A DNA stretch of 28,136 nucleotides from Methylomonas sp. GTDB taxonomy: Bacteria; Pseudomonadota; Gammaproteobacteria; Methylococcales; Methylomonadaceae. Made by a program: the position numbers and the translations under genes. Under the pieces are notes generated by a model, which made no database searches, was not told where the DNA came from, and was given only the letters and a program-made list of their open reading frames with translations. Of the stretch, positions 15,108 to 22,084 are shown in pieces (position 1 is the first letter of the stretch; each line of letters begins with the position of its first letter). The stretch lies in assembly GCF_023228165.1 (NCBI RefSeq), contig NZ_JALOBS010000049.1, forward strand, positions 1 to 28,136, given 5' to 3'.

Positions 15108-15893
15108 TTAGTCGCGTAAAGTAAAAATGATCGGCACCAGCACCGAACTGGCTACCGCGGTTTCGCCGCGTCTGGCCGGCACGAATTGCCATTGCCGGAC
15201 CGCCGCGACCGCCGAATCGTCAAGCATTTCATGGCCGCTGCTGTATTCCACGGCCACGGCTTCGCTGCGGCCTTCCGCCGATACCGCCACCCGTAGCGTG
15301 ACTTTTCCCTGCCAGCCCCGGCTTCTGGCAATCGACGGATAGTCGGGCTTGGGGTTGTGGGCGTAATTGGCGCGAAAATTGGCTTCGGTAAACTGTTCGG
15401 CATTGGCGCTGCTGGTCACCTTACTGTCCGTCGTGCTGGTAGACTGGCTGGCCGTGGTTTGGGCGGCCGGCGGCGGTTCGATCAGCGGTTCGGCGGGGGC
15501 GAACTCGGCCGCCTCCTGCACCACGGGCGGCGGCGGTTTACGCACCGGCTTGGGTTTGGTTTTTTTAGGCGGCGTTTTTTTTGCGGCTGGAGGCGGCGCG
15601 GGCGGTGGCGGCGCCACGGCGGGTTTGGGCGCGGAAACCGCCAACATGGACACTTCCATCATCAAAGGCTGAGCGGACGTTAGCTGTTCAACCGGGCGCA
15701 TCAGCCATAACAGGCCCCACACATGCAGCAGCAAAACCAGAATGGATAGCAGCGTCAGCATATCGATAGGACGCTCTTCACCCAACAATTCGGCGATGAT
15801 CGAATTAGGCTGATTCATCGATGCCGGCGAGCCGATGGGCGACATTAGTTCGCTGCTAGCCAGGCTATGGTTTTGGCTATCTAATAAATACAT
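15108..15893 (-). CDS. tonB: TonB energy-transducing protein (paralogue 2, with exbBD)
   Basis: 261 residues. The membrane anchor is near 45-62 (MLTLLSILVLLLHVWGLLWL), followed by a Pro/Ala/Lys-rich spacer (VAPPPPAPPPAAKKTPPKK), a Ser/Thr-rich linker, and the C-terminal TonB domain with KPDYPSIARSRGWQGK, SSGHEMLDDSAV and SSVLVPIIFTLRD. It reaches the receptor TonB boxes across the periplasm and is powered by the adjacent ExbB/ExbD. The N-terminal 40 residues before the anchor are unusually long; internal ATGs at 15845 and 15818 are alternative starts, and none has a clear ribosome site. A promoter candidate shared with PepSY 2 lies about 100 nt upstream. Confidence 0.92.
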   Translation of the reverse strand: MYLLDSQNHSLASSELMSPIGSPASMNQPNSIIAELLGEERPIDMLTLLSILVLLLHVWGLLWLMRPVEQLTSAQPLMMEVSMLAVSAPKPAVAPPPPAPPPAAKKTPPKKTKPKPVRKPPPPVVQEAAEFAPAEPLIEPPPAAQTTASQSTSTTDSKVTSSANAEQFTEANFRANYAHNPKPDYPSIARSRGWQGKVTLRVAVSAEGRSEAVAVEYSSGHEMLDDSAVAAVRQWQFVPARRGETAVASSVLVPIIFTLRD

Positions 15894-15997
15894 AGGCTTA
15901 GAGTCGAGGGCGCTGTGGCCATATTTGAATTAATGATTGTTTTATGTCCGCCGCCGAGGCGGCTTGTATTTATTGGCTAAAATTATCTTCCAGATAG

Positions 15998-16028
15998 TAA
16001 GACGATTGAGAAGTAAAAAACCCCACCC
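15998..16028 (-). promoter_or_regulatory. Candidate ECF-sigma promoter of tonB2-exbB-exbD
   Basis: Minus strand: GGGTGGGG, 15 nt, TCGTCTTAC, about 104 nt before the tonB2 ATG. Nearly the same sequence with the same spacing precedes PepSY 2 (8935-8965). Confidence 0.45.
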
Positions 16029-16099
16029 ACTGTTTCAAAATAATTGGTTTTTTTGCGCACGACCCTGGTGAAACTTGCGACGCGGCGCGCCTTGACTGT

Positions 16100-16122
16100 G
16101 TTCCCACGCGGCGCGTGGGAAC
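16100..16122. repeat. Palindrome GTTCCCACGCG / CGCGTGGGAAC after receptor 3
   Basis: Near-perfect 23-nt palindrome ending 9 nt from the receptor 3 stop; the same GTTCCCACG-type word pair occurs at 9159-9180. It may act as a transcript-end hairpin, but no T-run follows. Confidence 0.65.
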
Positions 16123-16130
16123 GAGAGTAA

Positions 16131-18549
16131 TCAATATTCGAGACGAATCGATCCCATAAAGGTTCTAGGTGCGCCGATTGCGATAAAGTTTCCGCTATTA
16201 GTACCGGAGAAATATCCTTTATCTAATATGTTATCGGCATTGATTTGAGTGGTGATTTTGGTTTTTCCGACTTTTATTTGGTAACTCGCTAACAATCCAA
16301 CAGTCATATAACCGGGAAGTTGGTATGAATTGGAAGCATCGCCCTGACGCTGATCCATTCCGGATACACCGGCACCGAATTTCAAGCCTTGCAACAAGCC
16401 GCTCTGAAACTCATAGGTATTCCAAAGACTGCCGGAATGCTCGGGGGCGAGAAACAACCGCTTTCCGGTATTCGCCGGGCCACCATTACTATCATTGTCT
16501 TTCGTGATTTTGGCAAAAGGCGTGTAGGCGTATGCGGCAATCATATTCCAGCCGGGCAATAATTCGCCGGATAACTCAAACTCAACACCGCGGCTCTCCG
16601 CTTCGCCGGCAGCCCTTGGTAGAAACAACGGAGCCTGGGTGCCGGCAACACGGATATTTTGTTTCGTTAGATCAAAATAGGAAATCGTACTGCTTAACCG
16701 TCCGTCAAAAAATTCGGTTTTGATTCCGGCTTCCCACTGCTGCGCGGTTTGTGGCGGCAGAGTTAAACCATCGGTTCTAAATACTGTGCTGGAGGGACCA
16801 AAGTTTTCGGTGTAACTACCGTAGACGGACAGCCAAGGAATTGGTCGCCAAAGCACACCGCCTCTTGGACTCAAATAATTTTCGTCGGATGTTACTTTTC
16901 CAATCTTATTATCGGTACTGTCAGCGTTATCGTACCTTACCCCTGCCAATATGTGAAAATCATAAGGAAGTTCAATTTGGTCTTGGATATACAACCCGTA
17001 CCAGTTTTGCGTGTAATTATTAGAAGTGTTGTTGCCTGGGTTAAGTGCCGGTAAGCCTGTTAGATAGACTGGATCAAATATATTAAAGGCTGGTGCCGCT
17101 TGACAACAATTTCCATGGTTTCTCTCATTAATCACGTAGCTATCAAAGCCAAACAACGCCTTATGGTTCGCTCCAAATGTGGAGAATTTTCCAGCCAGAT
17201 TGAGTGTATTAAAATATCGATCGGATACATTCACCGGGAATATATTTAGCCGTCGTGTAATGTCACCATTCTGAGCGGCTGCGCTAAAAAATAATGATGC
17301 ACTACTGTAGTCGAAATTCTCGTAGTTAAATCTATGACTTATTTTCCAATTATCGTTAAACTCATGCGACCAATTAAATCCTGCCAGAACTCTATCGCCT
17401 TTAGTTTTAGTAAAGGCAGGCTCTAGTAGCACGGTATTTATTGGAACATTAGCGGGTCTAGTCCCAATGTTTGGAATACCGGGATCGTTGGTCATCGAAG
17501 TGCTGGTACTCCAACTCGAACGTCGCTTGCGTACGTTGACTGATATTCCATTTCAAAACCGGGGCAATGAATACTCTCTCACTATCGACGAAATCGCGAA
17601 ATGATCCGGCAGTCTCATAAGACATATTTAAGCGATATAGCAGTGTGTCGTCTTTGGTTAAAGGTGAAGTTGCATCAATCGTAGTTCGATAGAAATCGTA
17701 AGAACCGAACTGCTGCTGTAGCGAATAATACGGTGTCGCCAGAGGCTGCTTGGTGACCATATTAATAATCCCACCCGGTTCCGACCGGCCGAACAAAATC
17801 GATCCCGGACCTTTCAACACCTCTACTCGCTCAAGGTTGGCCATCTCGCGCTTAGTTGTCCCGCCGCCCAAAAAAGTCGGCAACAACATACCGTCTCGAT
17901 AGGTGATGTTGTTTTGGAATCCGCGAATGATGAATCCGTCGGTATTTCCTTGATTTAATGAACTGGTATTAACGCCGGCGACGTTGCGTACTGCTTGATC
18001 CAAACGCACTACCTGCTGATCTTCCAGTACCTGTTTCGGCACCACCTGTACCGAGAATGGGGTTTCCATAATAGGCGTATCGGTTTTGGTGGCGGTAGAT
18101 GCGTTCGGTAAGCGATAGTCGGAATTGTAAGGATCGGTTGAGTCATAAACCGCCTTCCCAACCACATTCACCGCCGGCAACGCCGCAGGATCTTGTTTGT
18201 AATTGAGTTGTTGCCGTTCAATCACCACATTACCGTTTTCCGACAGACGATAGCTCAAGCCGGTGTTGTGCAGTAATTGTTGCAAAGCGGCTTCCGGTGT
18301 GTAGTTGCCGGATAAGCCTTTGCTCGACAAGCCTTCCGCGATGGCCGAATCGTAAATCAGTTGCAAACCGCTGGTTTCCGCTAAACGGTTCAGGCTGCCG
18401 GCCAGCGAACCGGCGGGTATGTTGTATTGCCGGCTGGTTTGCTCCGCTTCAACCACTGTACCGGCCATAAGCGCCGTTCCGAGAATGAGCGCCGAAGCCT
18501 GGCGAACAAGCTGGCGTTTACCGGCCTTTGATATTGTTGTTGCTGTCAT
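16131..18549 (-). pseudogene. TonB-dependent siderophore receptor with STN domain (receptor 3), split by a frameshift
   Basis: Two overlapping frames together make one receptor of normal length (about 805 residues). The N-terminal frame (18549-17458, 363 codons, GGGAG before the ATG) holds the signal peptide (LILGTALMAGTVVEAE), STN domain, TonB-box-like PAVNVVG, linker YDSTDPYNSDY, plug (TKTDTPIMETP, LFGRSEPGGIINMV) and first strands, then ends in an unrelated RSRYSKHWD. The C-terminal frame (17495-16131, 454 codons) resumes with DPGIPNIGTRPANVP and runs to FMGSIRLEY. Compared with receptors 1 and 2, the join near 17485-17500 is 2 nt short (or 1 nt long). No slippery run is present. Either a real inactivating mutation or a sequence error; the rest of the barrel is intact, so any loss of function would be recent. 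Confidence 0.88.
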
Positions 18550-18589
18550 AAGTCTCCCTCTTGACTGTTTTGTAGATAGGCACAGTTGT

Positions 18590-18617
18590 TATGACGCAGA
18601 GCCTGTGCAAAACAGGA
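18590..18617 (-). promoter_or_regulatory. Candidate FecI3-type promoter of receptor 3
   Basis: Minus strand: TCCTGTTTTGC, 10 nt, CGTCAT, about 41 nt before the receptor 3 ATG. The 11-nt block and the spacing to CGTC are identical before fecR3 (19646-19673). Confidence 0.6.
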
Positions 18618-18636
18618 GGTGGGAGTTGAAACTATT

Positions 18637-19614
18637 TTAGCGGTGCAGCAGAATCAGATAATCGCCGATGCGGGTGGTTTTGATCTGTAGAGAGGTTTGC
18701 AGGGCGTCTAGCGCGGCCAACGGATCGTCTATGCGGAATACGCCATTGACTCGCCGCTGGGCAATTGCGTCGTCGCTGATTAGCAGATAACCGTGGTGAT
18801 AACGGTTGAGTTCGGCAATGACTTCACCTAAAGGTTTATCCTGGAAGACTAGCTTGCCGCGTTGCCAGGCGGTGAGCGTTCTGGTGTCGGTGATTTGCGC
18901 GGCACCCATGCCGTCATGGGCACCGAAAGTCAGGCTTTGGCCTTCTTCGAGTCGGGTGGTTTGAATACCTTGGTCGAGATTTACCGCGACACTGTGTTCG
19001 GTGACCGTCACTTCGGTACGCTCATCCCGCAAGCGGATATTGAAAGCAGTCCCCAAAGCCGTCACGCTGCCTGCGCCGGCCTGAACCTGAAACGGCCGGT
19101 TTTTGTCGGGGCTGACTTGAAACAAGGCTTCGCCTTTCAATAGTCTCAGATGGCGTGCATTGGTCTGCATGGAAACAGACAAGGCGCTGTCGCTATTCAG
19201 CGTAACGGTCGAGCCGTCGCTTAACTGTATGCGGCGTATCTCGCCGACGCCGGTATGCCAGTCGGCCCGAAACAGCAAACCGAGCGGACTCAACCATAGC
19301 AACAGGCAGCACAAGGCTAAGCCTGCCGGCCACGCCGCAAAGCGGGGCAGGGCAAGCGAGTGGTTGCGGCGGGGTTTGTCGGCGCATTGCCGGATTGCCG
19401 CCGGCATATCCAGCAAAGGCTTGATTGCATCCAGTTCTCCCCATAATTGGGTGACTTCATCAAAGGCGAGGGTATGCGACGGATCGGTATGCAACCAGCG
19501 TTGAAAGGCCTGGCATTGCTGTTGGTCGAGTTCGCCGCTATCCAGACGCACCCACCAGTCGGTTGCTTCTCTTTTGACGGCGGTACTTGGTTGGATGGGT
19601 GAGTTTGATTTCAT
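18637..19614 (-). CDS. FecR-family anti-sigma sensor (module 3)
   Basis: Inner-membrane FecR-type regulator of 325 residues. The cytoplasmic domain has KREATDWWVRLDSGELDQQQ and FQRWLHTDPSHTLAFDEVTQLW. The helix is about residues 95-115 (WPAGLALCCLLLWLSPLGLL). The periplasmic FecR domain shows QLSDGSTVTLNSDSALSV and LLKGEALFQVSPDKNRPF. The C-terminal lobe has FQDKPLGEVIAELNRYHHGY and ends DYLILLHR. It lies 63 bp after fecI3, in a gap holding a promoter candidate that matches the one before receptor 3. It keeps an intact frame although its receptor is frameshifted. Confidence 0.92.
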   Translation of the reverse strand: MKSNSPIQPSTAVKREATDWWVRLDSGELDQQQCQAFQRWLHTDPSHTLAFDEVTQLWGELDAIKPLLDMPAAIRQCADKPRRNHSLALPRFAAWPAGLALCCLLLWLSPLGLLFRADWHTGVGEIRRIQLSDGSTVTLNSDSALSVSMQTNARHLRLLKGEALFQVSPDKNRPFQVQAGAGSVTALGTAFNIRLRDERTEVTVTEHSVAVNLDQGIQTTRLEEGQSLTFGAHDGMGAAQITDTRTLTAWQRGKLVFQDKPLGEVIAELNRYHHGYLLISDDAIAQRRVNGVFRIDDPLAALDALQTSLQIKTTRIGDYLILLHR

Positions 19615-19645
19615 GGAGATAGTTTTGCCATTAAGGTCTGCATTA

Positions 19646-19673
19646 TAAGACGATCAATAACCGCAAAACAGGA
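19646..19673 (-). promoter_or_regulatory. Candidate FecI3-type promoter of fecR3
   Basis: Minus strand: TCCTGTTTTGC, 10 nt, CGTCTTA, in the fecI3-fecR3 gap, ending 31 nt before the fecR3 ATG. It matches the receptor 3 promoter candidate at 18590-18617. Confidence 0.55.
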
Positions 19674-19677
19674 ACTG

Positions 19678-20190
19678 TTATTGCTCATCGATTTGTTGCA
19701 AGGCCAACAGGGCGTTACGCAGATGCTTTTCCACCATGTTTCGGGAAATGCCCAGACGTTCGGCAATTTCGGTATGGCTGAGTTCATCTATTTTACGCAT
19801 GATAAAGACGGTACGGCATTTGGGCGGTAATTTGTTTACGATAACCGCCAACTGTTCCAGATGTTCGCGGTTGGCAAGAATACGGTCGGGCTGGGTGTTG
19901 TCGGCCTCGGCAACCCAGTCTGGTAGGGTTTCTTCTTGACTGACATATCGATTACGAACGGTATTACGCCGTTCGTAATCGGTGGCAAGATTGGCTGCAA
20001 TTCGATGTAGTAGTGCCCTAGGGTTTTCGGCTTGCTGCCAAAGTCCACCGCTCAGCATGCGCTGGTAGGTTTCTTGTACAATATCAGCCGCTATATCCAT
20101 GCAGCCACAACGACGCGTTATCACTCGCCTAAGCTCTTCGTCATAAGTTTTGATTAATTGAGTAATCGCCAGACTGGATGAGTCGTTCAT
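19678..20190 (-). CDS. ECF RNA polymerase sigma factor, FecI-like (module 3)
   Basis: FecI-group sigma factor of 170 residues. Region 2: CGCMDIAADIVQETYQRMLS and NPRALLHRIAANLATDYERR. Region 4: NKLPPKCRTVFIMRKIDEL, then the helix-turn-helix HTEIAERLGISRNMVEKHLR. It should be sequestered by FecR3 and direct transcription from the TCCTGTTTTGC-type promoters before fecR3 and receptor 3. It is the first gene of the minus-strand array. A perfect inverted repeat AATAGAA/TTCTATT (20208-20224) lies 18 nt upstream of the ATG. Confidence 0.93.
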   Translation of the reverse strand: MNDSSSLAITQLIKTYDEELRRVITRRCGCMDIAADIVQETYQRMLSGGLWQQAENPRALLHRIAANLATDYERRNTVRNRYVSQEETLPDWVAEADNTQPDRILANREHLEQLAVIVNKLPPKCRTVFIMRKIDELSHTEIAERLGISRNMVEKHLRNALLALQQIDEQ

Positions 20191-20207
20191 GCGCTAGGTA
20201 GATCAAA

Positions 20208-20224
20208 AATAGAATCTTTCTATT
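20208..20224. promoter_or_regulatory. Inverted repeat before fecI3, possible operator
   Basis: AATAGAA and TTCTATT are perfect 7-bp arms around a 3-nt centre, 18 nt before the fecI3 start. AT-rich operators for iron repressors look broadly like this, but the sequence does not match the classical Fur box. Confidence 0.3.
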
Positions 20225-20424
20225 AAGCATGATTAGTGCCATTATCTTGATTGCTTGGTAGTGTTGGGCGAGATCCCCGTCGGCTAGACGCAGGGGGGGA
20301 CACCGATGGAAAATAACTATGTTATATAACTGATATCCAATTGCGGCATTTCTCATAGGTTGTTCAATCGGTCAGGCTTTGGGTTGAAAAAACAGCGGAA
20401 GTTGATTAAAGGCCGACAAAATAC

Positions 20425-20451
20425 CACCAAACCCTTAAAAAGGGTTTGGTG
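20425..20451. repeat. Perfect 12-bp hairpin with 3-nt loop
   Basis: CACCAAACCCTT and AAGGGTTTGGTG flank AAA. On the minus strand it is followed by GTATTTTG, so it might end transcripts arriving from the NlpC-like gene, although that gene stops about 420 bp earlier. Confidence 0.6.
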
Positions 20452-20727
20452 CAAAATTACCCTATAGGTTTGGTCTTGGAAATATAGATATCCAGTCTGT
20501 TCGCTTTGGATCGGATAGCTGACGCTGGTTAAATCAGGTCTGCACAGGTGCGGATATGGGGCCAGACGCGTAGCTCGGATGTGCGATAGCATAATCGGAG
20601 GAATGTTGACTTCTAACCGTGCGATTACGCAAGCGTTTAGCCCTTTAGGGTAAATCGCACCTGTAATTTGAGTGGCAACATATTTGCCTATTCTTGTCTT
20701 TTCAAATTAATCTTGATCGGCTGCTCA

Positions 20728-20759
20728 GGGTCGCTATGTTGAGCTCAACATAGCGACCC
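20728..20759. repeat. 32-bp perfect palindrome
   Basis: The two 16-nt halves (GGGTCGCTATGTTGAG and CTCAACATAGCGACCC) are exact inverse complements with no loop. It is followed by CTAC, as the gggcgaat palindromes are, so it may belong to a related repeat family. Confidence 0.85.
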
Positions 20760-20868
20760 CTACACATAGGGGGCGAAATTTCACTTTGCTGCTCGCATAG
20801 CGTATCCTGTTATCCGTTTTTAGTGGTATCCTGCAAGCCGCTCTAAAACGCTTTATCCGGTAAAGACA

Positions 20869-21729
20869 TTACCAAAAAAAGCTGTTGCGGCGCATGACGT
20901 AGACGTGGCCGTCCACCGGCATGCGCGGCGAACCTCGATGGCGAATATAGTATTGCCGGCGTCCGGTGCCGTCGATGGAACCCTCGCGCAACTGCACAAA
21001 TTCGTTACATTGCGGGCCGACGACCAGTTCGCCGGATGACGACTGGCAGACATCGATTTTAACGGTTTTGTCGTCAACCATACTCCAGACCCAGTCGACA
21101 ATGGCGATATGGCCACCACCCGTCCAGATCAAAAAATCCAGCGGTTTGATGTCCTTGGCATGGTTAATCTTTTTAGGGCAATGCCAATCTGCCCATTGAC
21201 GCGGCGTAGCACCTTTGTACTTGGTCCATTCCCCGGTGAACATAAGAAACGTTCCGGTAAATCCGATGCAGTCTATGCCGAAAAAGCGATCGTTAATCAT
21301 AGCCTGAATCGCCGCTTTATCGCTTTTGCCCTTGAAATACAGGTCGTAAACATTACCGGTCTTTAACAGGACTTTTTTGTCGGACGCACCACGCTCACGC
21401 CGGCCGCATACCTCGACATTGAGTTTTTTCAACTGTTCCTTGTTGCGGCACATAAAATCCCAAATAGCGATGAATGTCTCGCCCGAGCCCTGTCCTTTTA
21501 AGGCCAGGTCGACCGCAATGCCTCCAACCAGGGTATTCATCTGGCTGCCCGTGCCGCCGTCCTTCATCCAGCGCAGTTTGCCTATCAGACTGGAGGCGCT
21601 GTCGTTACCGCCGTTCGACTTGGTCTTGCAAAGATATTGTGCCAGCGGAATGGTGCCGGCTTTTGTCGGTAAACCGGGCGATCTAAGGTAGTTGACGAAA
21701 TGATAGGGTAGGTAATTCGATTCGGCCAT
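20869..21729 (-). CDS. NlpC/P60-like or CHAP-like cysteine hydrolase, putative; no signal peptide
   Basis: 286 residues with an excellent ribosome site (AGGAGG, 6 nt before the ATG). I do not recognise the family with certainty. The middle has GIDCIGFTGTF (Cys154) and later TGGGHIAIVDWVW (His207), then VCQSSS. This order and spacing resemble the catalytic Cys and His of NlpC/P60 and CHAP peptidoglycan hydrolases (DCSGF and GHVGI motifs). The first 145 residues are not assigned to any domain. There is no signal peptide or membrane segment, so it acts inside the cell or is exported by another route, for example as a secretion-system cargo; no such system is in the window. It stands alone, divergent from ppsA. 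Confidence 0.6.
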   Translation of the reverse strand: MAESNYLPYHFVNYLRSPGLPTKAGTIPLAQYLCKTKSNGGNDSASSLIGKLRWMKDGGTGSQMNTLVGGIAVDLALKGQGSGETFIAIWDFMCRNKEQLKKLNVEVCGRRERGASDKKVLLKTGNVYDLYFKGKSDKAAIQAMINDRFFGIDCIGFTGTFLMFTGEWTKYKGATPRQWADWHCPKKINHAKDIKPLDFLIWTGGGHIAIVDWVWSMVDDKTVKIDVCQSSSGELVVGPQCNEFVQLREGSIDGTGRRQYYIRHRGSPRMPVDGHVYVMRRNSFFW

Positions 21730-22084
21730 GAGAAACCTCCTGAGTTGCGTGGAAAATCGATAATGCCGGGAAAGCAGTGCAAAAAGTCCATTTTCAGTAA
21801 ACTCATAATGGCATAATCAGGACATGATTACGAACGTTACCGCCGAAGCAACATGGCATGGGCATACAAGACCGAGAGGATTGCCGGGATAAAGATAAGG
21901 ATGCCGGCAACCCGCATTGTGGCGCTTCGTATCAGAGCCCGATCAATAAAAGCCCTTATGACGATCGGAGTGGGGGGACGATAAACCGGAATATGCAGTG
22001 CGATGCTTATAAATCATTACTTGCCCATCCTCTGGCGTATGCTTATGCTAAATTGCAGCATAATAACTAGCCAAGGAGCGCCAC
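21730..22084. other. Divergent intergenic region between the NlpC-like gene and ppsA
   Basis: 355 bp holding the upstream regions of both genes. A short open frame at 21858-22070 has no ribosome site or recognisable protein character and is not called. Apart from the ppsA promoter and ribosome site I see no clear feature. Confidence 0.5.
22021..22049 (+). promoter_or_regulatory. Candidate sigma-70 promoter of ppsA
   Basis: TTGCCC, 17 nt, TATGCT lies 36 nt before the ATG, followed by the ribosome site AAGGAG 8 nt before the start. The -35 matches partly, so the call is moderate. Confidence 0.4.

Larger units (their letters stand above)
20191..20868. other. Repeat-rich spacer upstream of module 3, no gene
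   Basis: About 680 bp with no credible coding region. It contains the fecI3 upstream region; a strong 12-bp hairpin CACCAAACCCTT/AAGGGTTTGGTG (20425-20451); an inverted pair GTGCGATT/AATCGCAC (20619-20660); and a 32-bp perfect palindrome (20728-20759). Confidence 0.6.

Noticed and set aside
17458..17495. Programmed ribosomal frameshift or two separate receptor genes
   Set aside because: No slippery run or stimulatory structure is evident, and each half alone lacks an essential part of the receptor; a simple indel is more likely.
21858..22070. 70-codon open frame upstream of ppsA
   Set aside because: No ribosome site, low-quality composition, and it overlaps the likely ppsA promoter.
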